From assembly GCA_949128115.1 (NCBI GenBank), contig OX421966.1, positions 51,829,416 through 51,893,415 on the forward strand: a stretch of DNA of 64,000 nt. Reading direction: 5' to 3'. Both the position numbers and the translations under genes were made by a program. Shown in pieces: positions 1-10,788 of the stretch (positions within the stretch are counted from its first letter, which is position 1; every line of letters begins with the position of its first letter). The notes beneath the pieces were generated by a model. It was given only the letters and a program-made list of their open reading frames with translations. It ran no database searches and had not been told where the DNA came from. The stretch is from Anaspis maculata (taxonomy: Eukaryota > Arthropoda > Insecta > Coleoptera > Scraptiidae).

Positions 1-175
1 TGTAAATAAACAATAATCACTTTCAGCTCTTCAGCACAAAGTACCGAAAATAATTTGCACATTCTAAACTTGTTGACAGCAGGATGCTACCATTTTGGAA
101 ATTACATTTGATTTAGAAGAATATATTATATAAACATCGATTGGCAGAAGAAGTGCGGGAGTGATCGAGATGACT

Positions 176-367
176 TATGGCGGCTTTACTTCGTTTGTCG
201 CCGGTGACGTCCCCCCTCCACTGTAGTTGAATAATTTGGACGACACAACGACAGGAACTCGTGTCGCGGGAATTATGGGGGGAGATAGGGGAGTACAGGC
301 AGATCGAATCCTATTGGCCAGCGACACTGTCGCCGGCGACATACGAAGTTCTGTAAAGCCGCCATTA
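176..367 (+). mobile_element. MITE family 1, copy 1
   Basis: About 190 bases with terminal inverted repeats beginning ATGGCGGCTTTAC and ending CTGTAAAGCCGCCAT. A second copy is at 36914-37121. The left arm of this copy lacks five bases kept in the other. No coding capacity. Confidence 0.75.
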
Positions 368-1356
368 GGCGGGAAAATTGAACAATGGACCACTGTGTAC
401 TACCTTCCCCTAATTGTAGTGTGGTGTCATCATAAGTATATGGGTGTCATCTACCGGCCTATGCCCAAAAAGTTGCCATGGCATCTCGCATCTCGCATCA
501 TGGAACCTTCCTTGCCTCTGTATATTTTCTTATTTTCACTCAACGGTTACAAGAAAATTTCCACGTTCTATACATTTCGTTACGTTCTACTCTTGTTCTA
601 CGTTCCGTGAGATCGCAAATTCTCTATTTAGTATGTTCACTTGTACCGTGATTCTAGTCGGCTGTGAGATTTTGTTTTTCAAGTTTCCAAATCTGAAATA
701 TAGAAAATCCCCAAAAATTTGCGGTTGGCTACTCTGGTTTCATATGGCACGAGACACGCGAAGTTGTTCGGACCTTTTTTGGAAAACATTTTTTACGCAT
801 TTTCTCTGCAGATAGACGGGACATTTTTGCGGGACGTGATATCTGCTGGCGCTTTTTTAATTTTATTGGAAAATGTAGTAATTTTTCGACCTGTATTTAA
901 TTTCGCCAATGAACGAATAAATCAAAGCACTCAAAGCAGCTTTGACATTTGACAGGTGTCAAAAATATTTCTAACCTCTCAAAGCCGGTTCAACTTTACG
1001 TGATTCAAACTGAAAAAATACTAGTCCTTCGTCCAAAAAAAGGGGTTCCATGGAATCATCAATCCTTTTCCCTCTTCCAGTCGAAAACACACGCCGAATC
1101 ATGAAGAACTATTGGCAAGACAAGGAACATCCCAGCAGGCCTACTGTTGCAACAGGATTTACGTGTAAAAGTTCATTAAACCGAATTTCAAAAAACCCAG
1201 CCGCTCAAAGTTGCGTATCTATTGGACCAAAATTCATGTGAGTACCTTCAGTTTCAAATTTTCTTTCGTTTTGAACCTTGGCGGAACGAGTTTTTGTCGG
1301 CCTTGAATGGCCGCCGTCAAGATGACTTAAATTGAAGGCGGCCCCGTAGGGTTCTG

Positions 1357-4347
1357 GGGGCCAATTTTCTACTCTTCGCAACTTTAAAAAACGTTCGGAA
1401 GTTTGCGATTTCTGTAAATTCCAATTTTTGAGCCATCGTTTCTTTACGTATGCGCATCGATGCGCACGTTTTCATACGTTTTGCTGCGAGCGGACCTGGA
1501 CTGGCGCAAGTCACTTTGCGTATACGCTTTCATGATGAAGTGAGGTTAGGTAGTAATGTTTTCATTGTTATCAATAAAACAAACAGCATTGCTGAAGGTA
1601 TGTGGCGATCATGGTGCCGAGTCAGGTGGCTAATGAGATACAGCATGGAATAACTTCACGAATGCGTCCTAAATAAAGAATTACTAACTCTTCTGTCATT
1701 CTTTTCAATCATCAGCTTCAGGGACACTGTTTAAAACTTGTCACGATGATGTTTAATTTTTTTCTTTTCATCGTCTGCAGTCTGCAGTGAAGCTTTGCAT
1801 TTGCTCCCCACTAACGAGATCCAGGTTTTTGGAAATAGATAATAATGTTCAGTTGTCTTCAACTGAACAACAAATTCAACTGTGAGTAGATAGATCTTGT
1901 CAAAATATTACGAAAACTCATAAACCGCTTTGTAGAGTTCGGCCTATTGGCCTTGTTTACGCGAGGTTTGAAACTGGTGTTAAGGTCCGTAACATCAATG
2001 TTATCGTCCGCATAAACACCTCTAAACGCAAGTTTCGCAACATCTGTTAAGCTTGGCTAAATGTGATTTTAAATTGCATTTAGTAAGCAAACAAGTGCTG
2101 GCAATCGCACGTAAACGCCCATGCCCATCCGCAGTACACTGATGTAGCGAATGTTGCCTAAAATCGTGGTTTTTAGGCAACTTTCACTACAGAAGTGTAC
2201 TGCGGAATGTATTTTACTGCCAGGGACTTTTCTCACACGATTCAAGAATAGCGGCCTAGGTTAAGGGGCTGTCGGCTGTCATTTTGGTCGACGCGCGTAA
2301 ACACTCCTAACTAACCACTGTTAAAATCTCTGCTAAGCCTCGCGTAAACAAGCTCATTGTCAAAGATACAGCCCTTTATAGTTATTTTTTTTTGGATTTC
2401 AAAAATTTGTAACTCAGGAACATTTCGACAAAATTAGCCTAAATTTAGCGTTGACTGGTTTTATTGGCTACTTTTCCAATTTTTATGATGGTACAGGGTG
2501 TTCACGTATAAATTGGAGGCTTCCGCTCAAACATAGTTTCAAAAATTTAAGACCACTTTTTTTTCGCAGGTTTCGAAGGCACTAAAATTTTCTGTCGTCT
2601 ATCGCGAATCATTGAGAATTTTTCTCAAATTAGACACGTGTATGTAATTATAGGAATTGATTCAGCTTTCCATCCTGATTATAAATATACGTATATCGTA
2701 TATCCCACTCGATAGGTTAGTTAGGAAAACTACCAAGCAATACAGGGTGTCCGTTTTTCGAGGCTAAGCATGGGTATCTCGCTTATCTTCAGAGATACAG
2801 AGTCGGTTGAATTAGAAAAAAGTTGCAAATTTTTATGACAATCAATGATCTAAAAAGATATTTGACTTGTCAGTTTTAGTTTTCGAGATATCGGAAAAAA
2901 ACTGAAATTTATAATTTTTGTTTTAGTTTTTTATTTGAAAAACGGTTGAAGATAGCCTTTTCTAACTAAGACATTGTGGAGGCACTTTTCCAAGGGGAAT
3001 TCAATGTTGCCAAAATCTTCATTCTAGCTTTCAAAACAACCGAGATATAACATTCAACTTTTTTTTCTCTCATAGTAAACATTTTTAAATACAATATTTT
3101 TCTCTGGTTACAACGATGTGTCACATGCCACTGTTGAATTCATGCTTTTGAGCAAAAAATTTTGTTGATTAAGAGTGCTTTGAAAACAAAATCAGCACCG
3201 ACAATAAAAAAAAGTAAATGTTGAACATTTATTCAACAGTGACATGTGGCACATCGTTGTAACCAGAAAAGAATACCGTATTCAAAAATATCAAAATCCA
3301 ATATGGCGCCTATTAGAGAAAAAAGTTGAATGTCGTCTCTCGGTTGCTTTGAAAGCTAGGATAAAGATTTTGGCAGCTTTGAATTCCCCTTGAAAAAGTG
3401 CCCTGACAATGTCTAGATTAGAAAAAGCCACCTTCAACCGTTTTTTTGAATAAAAAATGAAAACAAAAATTCAAATTCCTGTTTTTTTTACGATATCTCA
3501 AAAACTAAAATCGATACGTCAAATTTCTTCTTGGAGCATTGATCGTCATGAAAGTGCGCAACTTTTTCCTAATTCAACCGACTCTGTATCTCTCAAGATA
3601 AGCGAGATATCCATGCTTAGCCTCGAAAAACGGACACCCTGTATTTCTTTTACAAAAGTTTGATTTTGTAAAGTCAAGTTAGGTTCAGTAAAAGTTTCAA
3701 ACTATAGTGAAATCAATTTAAGTACATACTAAAATGATAGAAAATTGACTGAGTTACTTTAAAACAAAAAATAACTTTTCGATCATTTTAAAACTTCATC
3801 ACTTTTTTCACATGCATTTGTGTTTTGTTGATGACCCTATCAAGTGTGATGCATATTTATAATCAGGATAAAAATCGGAATCGATTACAATATCAGAATA
3901 GGGCGTCGAATGTAAGAAAAATTTCCTATGTTGCACCCTGTAAGTGATATCCACAGACATTTTTCGTCGACAGATTCAAAGCCTACGGAAAAAATTATGT
4001 TGTAATCGTTTTTCATTTCCTGAATTATGTTCAAGGGGAAGTCTCCAGACGTATTCTTTGTTGTTAAATATGGAGGTTATGAAAATTTATTAATCTGAAT
4101 GAAAACACGAACATCAGAAACTGACGTTTGAAAGCTTTGGTAGGCTTGGCGTGGCTTGAGTAGATAAAATGCACCGATATTTGCAACGTTGTCGCGTCTA
4201 CCATGCGTTTATTTACGAAGACCCAATTCGAACGTTTTTCGTTTTGCGAACACTGCTCAAAAATTGGCAAACGGAAACGTATACGTAAATCTTCGTACGC
4301 AAATTTGCGCATACGTAACTTTACGTATATTTTCAAAAATTGGCCCC
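1357..4347. mobile_element. 3-kb insertion with GGGGCCAATTTT ends
   Basis: Terminal inverted repeats GGGGCCAATTTT and AAAATTGGCCCC. The flanks join perfectly when compared with the uninterrupted relative near 24895, leaving a possible CTG three-base duplication. Inside are further repeats, including the foldback at 2741-3643 and a lone repeat end near 2222-2262 related to the element at 16713-17088. No transposase is recognisable, so it is non-autonomous or a compound of several insertions. Confidence 0.65.
2741..3643. mobile_element. Foldback element, TACAGGGTGTCC ends, copy 1
   Basis: Two arms of several hundred bases in opposite orientation, starting TACAGGGTGTCCGTTTTTCG. A second copy is at 39417-40341. 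No coding region. TA flanks suggest Tc1/mariner-type insertion. Confidence 0.75.
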
Positions 4348-4833
4348 CTGATCTCTAAATAACGGTTATACAGCTCTGCGCCCCTCTAGTCGCATTTCTA
4401 CGTATGACAAGGTCAGTTTTCCAAGATTTCCAAAAGATTTCAGTATCAATTTGATAAGAAATATAACTTCACTTCTAGAGAAGTCAATTTCACTTTCACA
4501 CCAGATAAAAAGGCGACAACTCGACAATAAGAGAGCCTACAATAATGCTAAAGTGAGAAATTTGCCCAGCCAACTAGAGTCACAGTACAAGTGAACCTAC
4601 TATATTAGGTGCTTTCCTTTTACCACAAAACTCACTGATCTGATCCAAGTTAGAGAGAGAAAGAGCGAGAAATCACCCAAGGAAATCACATGCGCGATAG
4701 TGATGAGATACCACTAACAACTTAGGTCAGAATGCTTAGTTCTAGTTGTAGAAGGAAAGACCTATTATTTAAATTTCCACCCTGTAAACAGAGACTAGGG
4801 ACTTTTATGTCATTATAGTGGGCTCGATAGTGG

Positions 4834-4975
4834 GGCAGTGATGTGCAGCCAGCCAAGGACGTCTCAGCCAGAGAAGTCTCAGCAGAGCCAGCAGCCAGCA
4901 CGAACCAAGGAGGTGCACGAACCTGCAGCCAGCCATTCGTGAGCCAGCCACGTTTCCCCTATTTTGACGTTTGTT
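4834..4975 (+). repeat. Degenerate AGCCAG-rich simple repeat before POLR3E
   Basis: Many imperfect copies of CAGCCAG/AGCCAGC 100-240 bases upstream of the POLR3E start. It may lie in the promoter or the 5' UTR. The rest of 4605-5076 holds a short piece (4605-4690) found inverted at 43068-43150, then unique DNA. Confidence 0.5.
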
Positions 4976-5076
4976 TGCACGCGGCTTAACCTCACTCTTT
5001 TTGAACTGTCAGTTCTCTGGAAACTACTCCATTTTAAACCAAACTCTCTACTCAAACCAGTGATAATTTACTAGAA

Positions 5077-8000
5077 ATGTCTGCAGAGGCTTCTTTGGAT
5101 GAAGTTGACGAAGTGGTAATGGAGGTAAGCTTGAATTACGGGTAGAATTTCGGCTTGGAACGAAAAAGCGAGGTTATGTCTAATGGGGGCTATCTGTTTC
5201 CAGGTGCCGATTTTTCGCTCCACCGACCTCGACGACAAATTATGGGTGTTCAGCTACCCGCACTTGACCCGATCAATGCCGAGGAGCGTAACGAGCGTCA
5301 AGAAAGCACACTTCAAGCCAGACAATGAAATGGTACTTTTGGAAATCGAGAACGGCGTTTACCAATCGACGTTTCAAGAAGATCGCGCGCTGTCACTGGC
5401 CGAAGAAGTGGACGGCCCCCCTGACGAGCGCAGATTCGACAAGGTCGTCTTCGAAAACAACATAGTAGACAAAACCATGTTGACCGGCTTAAGAACGAAA
5501 AGCAAAGATGAGAGGAAAGACGCCCTAATGGTTTACGACGGCAAGGGTATTCACTTGGCACAGCTCAAAGGTGTCCTGGAATTCGAAACGGATTTGAGCT
5601 ATCTCGGTCAAAAGGCAAAGAAAAAGAAGGACAAAGGCCGGAATGAAGAGTCGGACGAGGAGGACGTGTCGGAAGCACGTCAAGTGACCGTGAAATTCCA
5701 ACAAGGAGCGAGCGATGTTCAACGCACAAACACGGCCAGTTACCTGACGGTCAAGGCCAGTAGAGAAGCCGAGCCCTGGATAAGTTGCTCATACCAGACG
5801 GTGGATTCGGTGGCCAGTAAAGTGCAGAGGAGCTTGTTCTCATGTGATACAAAGATGCAGTACATTTGGATGCCATACAAGACTGAAGTTTCAAAAAAAG
5901 ATTATGTGATTCAGCTGACTCCGGCGCCGGAAGCTCAGAAGTTTGGAAACACTTCCACTATGTCGGACATGGTGTTGTCCCTTCATGATTTGAAGCAGTT
6001 GCCCATACCGGAGCAGTGCAAGTTGCTGCTGAAGAACGTCAAGAGCATGGCGTTCCAGCAGATAATGATCGCCCTGGCCGGAGACGGCGTCACAGCCGAC
6101 TTGTTGCTCAAGACTTTGCCCCAAGTTGCCGTGCTGGTTCGCGGAAATTGGGTGGTCAAGTCGGAGATTTTGTATCCTCCAAACACCCATTCGGCCATAC
6201 GAGGGGTACCAGCTGAGAACATGTGTCGTGCTAGAGACTACATGGTAATATGTAGTTACTTTTATTTTCCTGTACAGGGTGTTCACGATTAAAGTCACCC
6301 CCCTCCAGTAGATTCCCCTTTAAGATATTTCGAAGAACTAAAAACTTTTTCTTCACGATTTTTCCCAGGGACCTTGAATCGATCCTCTAAAAGTTTCTAA
6401 TTGGTACCGTATACAGGGTGTGATATGTAACTTTTTTATTTTAAATGCAACACCCTATATTTTATTCCGTTATTTGGTGGAGCCTTTTTTCTGATAACAA
6501 ATATATATGACACTTATGATTTATTTTGACAAGTAAGTTGTCGGAAAAATGATAAAATAGGTGTAGTCAAATAATTTTCTTTCACGGCAAGATGGCTTTG
6601 GTTTCTACAGTTCACTTAAAAAAAGTTATTCTCGCAGCATTTTGTCTGCAGAATTCAAATCTGCATGGATAAATGGTCTAATTCGTTCCTAATGGTGGAT
6701 TCATGCATAGAAATTTAAGATTTAAAATTTAACATTTCATTTTATTTCCATAAGAAACCAATGGGTGAACACTTAAATGTTAAATTTTCAATTTTAAATT
6801 TCCATGCATGAATCCACCATAATACAGGGTGTCGCGTAATTTTTAATTTTCAATTTATTTGACTACCTATTTTATTATTTTTTTGACAGCTCCCTTGTCA
6901 AAATGGATCATAGATGTTATATATCTTTGTAATCAGAAAGAAAGGCTCCATCAAATGACGTTATAAAATATAGGGTGTTGCATTTGAAATAAAAAAGTTA
7001 CATGTCACACGCTGTATACGGTACCAACTAAAAACTTTTGGACGATGGATTCAAGATCCCTGGGAAAAATCGTTGAGAAAAAGTTTTTAGTTTTGCAAAA
7101 TATCTCAAAGGGGAGTCTCCTAGAGGGGGGGGGGTGAATTTTATCGTGAACACCTGTACATACCTATTTTAAAATATGTTTTCTGATATTTTCCCCATCC
7201 CTGGTCAACTTGGATATAGGAAAAAACGTTTCCCATAAAACGTATCCTGGAAACTATTCACGTCCCAAGGAAAAAAGTCCTTTAACAATGTGGATTAAAA
7301 TCCTGATGAGCCCCTATGTCTTTGTGTATTCTTGTTGCTTCCAGAACTCCAGTGGAGGGCCTCTTCCTCATGTGCCGTTTGGAGCCTTGATAATTATAGT
7401 TTTTTTTTGTGGAGACGTAATTTCCTGGGGTCGTTTATGGGAGGTATTTTTTCTGGGGACGTTTTCCGGATACCCCTTAACTTTATATTTAACTGGGGGG
7501 GGGGACAATCCGGACAATTCCCATAGCAACGATTATTGGAACAGTAACAGTGGTATCTATGGCAACTAGCCTCAAGTGACCTTGGGGTGCTGCTTATAGA
7601 CGGGGAGCTAGCGACGGATTTTTCATATCATTTCAACAAAGCTACAATGTTGATTTAAACATCCCCCTACAACTCCTGATGACCAGAACGAACCTTTCCC
7701 GGCTGGTAGCTGGGTCCTTTGGACGTTATAGCTCTTTAAAGAAAAAAATAAATTGTATGTGTCCTTTATAACGGGCTGTTTTGAGCCGTCAAACGATTAC
7801 CCTGATAGCTCGATTAAAAAACTCTGAACGAAATGTTCGCAGCAACTACACACATCAAAAGAATCTAGGGGACAAGCAAATTCAGGCGATTTCTAAAATC
7901 ACCATAACTTTTGATTATCGGAAAAAAGTCAAGAATCCAGTAAGGAATCAGTGTTTTGAATTTAGATTGCTTTAAAAATTAAAAGGACCAATTTTCTTTC

Positions 8001-10435
8001 GAAAAAAAATCGGAATTGGTGGATCTCGAACCTGGGCCCGTTTTGGACATCGCTCGTTGGAGCTGGCGCCCATTCTAGCTGCTGCAAACATTTCGTTCGG
8101 AGTTTTTTAATCGAGCTATCAGGGTAATCGTTTGACATCTCAAAATAGCCTGTTATAAAGGACACATACAATTTATTTTTTTCTTTAAAGAGCTATAACG
8201 TCCAAAGGCCCCGGCTACCAGCCGGGAAAGGTTCGTTCTGGTCATCAGGTGGTGTAGGGAGATGTTTAAATCAACATTGTAGCTTTGTTGAAATGATATG
8301 AAAAATTCATCGCTAGCTCCTAGACTATTAGGGTAGTGGGTGGTAAATCAAGTATTACACATCGGAATCCGTTTTTGGATGGGTGATTGCTGCAACACGA
8401 CGCTGTGGTGGGGCTCACTAGAAGGTGAGACACCGGTGCAAATTCCCTTCTGGGACACCTTGTATAGCTGAATGTAATTTCATCTTGTGGATACTTTTAG
8501 AACAATAACCGCCGGTTTCAAGAAATGTAATTAAGTAGTTGATCTATGATTACGGACTCATTTTTTGCGAAGTTCAAAAGTTACTAGTCTAAAGTAAGTT
8601 CTGTAGAAAGTGAATTCTTCATCCTTATCCTCGACTGTGTATACACACATAAAAAAAAACTAGAGGACAAGCAAATTCAGACGATTTCTAAAATCATCAT
8701 AATTTTTGATTGCCGTCAGCGATTTCATACCGGTTTTCATTGTTCGATAGCCCAATCCTTCGCTTTCATGCCTCAATCACGTCAAATACGAACATTTTTT
8801 TATAAAGTTTCTACAGGGTGATCAATGGAGCAGTGTAAAATTGCCGAAAGTTGAGTGAGAGCGCGATCTCCTGAAGATTGGTGTTTCAGCTTCAGTAACG
8901 TTTTTGTATATAGCCCGTAGCCCCCCAGCTTGTCACTTTATTTTTTATCCAAAAAGTCATTCTACTGAACTGAATTTAAAACGTGAACGGCATATATTGA
9001 TCATTTTGTTCTGCCATGTTGAACTTCCAAGAAAGTGATCCGATTTCATTGAAACTTGGAACACACTCATGTCTGGTTTAAGTAATTGTAATTCTAAGGT
9101 CAAATGTCACTCTCGGTCACTTTCGAGCCGCCATATTAAACTTTTATGTAAATTATTCGATTTTAATGAAACTTGGAACACACTTGGGTCTTGTTTGGAT
9201 AATTAAGATTCAGAAATCAAATGTCACTTTTGGTCATCTTCAAGCCGCCATATTGAAATCTTATAAAAGTGGTCAGATTTCGATTTTTAACAAACTGCTT
9301 TCGAGGTGCCATGATTGATTTTGAAATTTTCAAATAAAATGCAACTTTTAGGCTTTCTTGGGACTTTTTGGCAAAATTTTCAAATCAGCTGTAAACTTAC
9401 GACTCGTATTCTTTGCTATGGTGCTATTCTGCGAAAAAAATCACCTTAGCGCGTTTCGGGTTTGAAGATTAGGTGAATAAAATAAAGGAACATTTTGTAA
9501 TGTAACAAGGTTTGTATGGTTGTGTAGTAGAGTAAAACTTTATTTTCAGTGAAGTGCGTGTGCCCTCACTGGCTATTGATAAGGCTCTACACCTGTTGGG
9601 CATACTAAGGATCAAGTTCCTAATCTCTAGTTGGTTCATGACAAGCCATTGTTCTCGGAGGCTCTTGATCAGCTGATCCCTCGTATGAAACTCATTTCTT
9701 TGTCTCAGCCGTCTGCCGACCACGTCCCACAAGTGTTCCATAGGATTTAAGTCAGGCGACTGAGCAGCCCAAGGCAAATCGATAGCTTCCGAGAACAACA
9801 GCTTGCTGGTCACCAAAAAAGAAACTCCGTTATCATTGATCAACTTGATTACCTTTTTCTGAAATCCAGCCTGAATCATACTTGACCCTTATTGTACCTA
9901 GTATATTTTATATTTTTTTGCAATCACAGATTCAACTCGTATTTCAACTTTTTTTACTTTCGTACAGCTGTACCTCTTCACGAAGAACCAGTACGTGGAA
10001 CGGAAAAAAATCGCTTCCCTCATGAAAATCCCCTCCGAAGAGCTCGAAGACATCTTCAAGGGCATCTCCAGCCAGAGGTACTACAAAGGATGGGAGCTCT
10101 CGTCGCCCCCCGACCACGAATTCGTGATGAAACACGCCGACATTGTCCAGAGACAGGGCGAATTTTGGGAGGACCGTTTCCGACAAATTTCCGAATATTT
10201 GAAGCTCGACACCAAAAGACAGAGGCGGAAGAGCAAGAGCGTCAGCGAAGATACCGCCGCTGCCGGCACTTCGACATCGGGTACGCCAGCGACAGTCCAA
10301 AGGGTCAGGGCCGGCCCTTCCATGAGTTCCGATAACGATTCCGGGACCGAGAAGAAAGACAAAGGCAGCAGTCCAAAAGTGATCAAACGATTGCGTAAGG
10401 TTAAAATAAGTGAAACTGATAATAACAGCTCGTGA
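5077..10435 (+). CDS. Polr3E: RNA polymerase III subunit RPC5 (POLR3E)
   Basis: Encodes the RPC5 subunit of nuclear RNA polymerase III, the animal relative of yeast Rpc37, which pairs with RPC4 and helps initiation and termination on tRNA and 5S genes. I read three exons: 5077-5124, 5204-6244 and 9968-10435, all joined in phase 0, giving 518 residues. Borders are GAG|GTAAGC, TTTCCAG|GTG, ATG|GTAATA and GTACAG|CTG. Family signatures visible are RGNWVVKSEILYP near residue 328, then GVPAEN and CRARDYM just before the second junction, and DIVQRQ in exon 3. A lysine/acidic linker lies near residues 153-175. The tail is serine-rich and basic. Human POLR3E is about 710 residues, so the C-terminal extension of the human protein is absent here, or sits in an exon I did not find. 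Start is the first ATG in a short exon after a plausible 5' UTR. Intron 2 (6245-9967) is repeat-filled. Confidence 0.93.
6273..7158. mobile_element. Foldback element with two nested inverted repeats, in POLR3E intron 2
   Basis: Ends TACAGGGTGTTCACGA and TCGTGAACACCTGTA. Inside is a second foldback at 6412-7016 (TACAGGGTGTGATATG / CATGTCACACGCTGTA), and inside that an AT-rich palindrome at 6692-6822 (TGGTGGATTCATGCA arms). No coding sequence. Confidence 0.75.
7602..8322. mobile_element. Foldback element in POLR3E intron 2
   Basis: Arms of roughly 230 bases match in inverse orientation, for example GACCAGAACGAACCTTTCCC on the left and GGGAAAGGTTCGTTCTGGTC on the right. The spacer on the minus strand has a B-box-like GGTTCGAGATCC, too weak to call a tRNA-derived part. 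No reading frame of note. Confidence 0.75.
9005..9260 (+). repeat. Tandem repeat of about 117 bases
   Basis: Two to three imperfect units, each with GCCATRTTRAAC, GAAACTTGGAACACACT and CAAATGTCACT. The anchor GCCAT recurs near 9014, 9130 and 9247. Related arrays are at 29072-29455 and 33739-34020. Confidence 0.65.
9469..9879 (-). mobile_element. Tc1-like transposase remnant
   Basis: The minus strand encodes 136 residues with LPWAAQSPDLNPMEHLWDVV, the last two catalytic positions (D and E) of a Tc1-type DDE transposase, and a normal C-terminus (NLILSMPNRCRALS). The N-terminal DNA-binding part and the first catalytic Asp are missing and no terminal repeats are evident. It is a fossil fragment inside POLR3E intron 2, on the opposite strand. 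Confidence 0.85.
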
Positions 10436-10624
10436 TTTCGTTATTTTTGAGTATAATTTATTATAAAATCGAATTAATATCGTATTTGTTTGAGAACAAA
10501 CATTAAGTCGGGTCAAGCTTTGTTATGTTTCAAGTGACAAATAATACTGGTGTAACTAAGCAACGCCAGGCAAAGTCGTTGCTGCCTGATTACTGACAAC
10601 GACATTTTTGTCATTTTACAGATA

Positions 10625-10734
10625 TAGGCTGTCTGATTTCAACATGATTCTAGTGGGCTGTGTTTCTGGTCACCATCAGCCGATCGCGACCTAAATCGCA
10701 GCCCACTAGAATCATGTAGAAATCAGACAGCCTA
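10625..10734. mobile_element. Small MITE, copy 1
   Basis: A 110-base hairpin with ends TAGGCTGTCTGATTTC and GAAATCAGACAGCCTA. A second copy is at 55156-55272. It lies between the convergent 3' ends of POLR3E and FGF-A. Confidence 0.8.
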
Positions 10735-10788
10735 TACTTGAAACAAGCAAAAATCGACCTGACTTTATACAACATACAAAAATTCTCC

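Larger units (their letters stand above)
629..4604. mobile_element. Long element of the GGTTCACTTG family, interrupted
   Basis: The left end at 629 (TTCACTTGTACCGTGATTCT) and right end at 4604 (CAGTACAAGTGAACCTAC) match the ends of intact relatives at 19738-20640 and 24679-25605. The homologous parts are 629-1356 and 4348-4604; everything between them is a later insertion. Confidence 0.7.

Noticed and set aside
9944..10516. 190-codon minus-strand frame over POLR3E exon 3
   Set aside because: Antisense shadow of a conserved coding exon.
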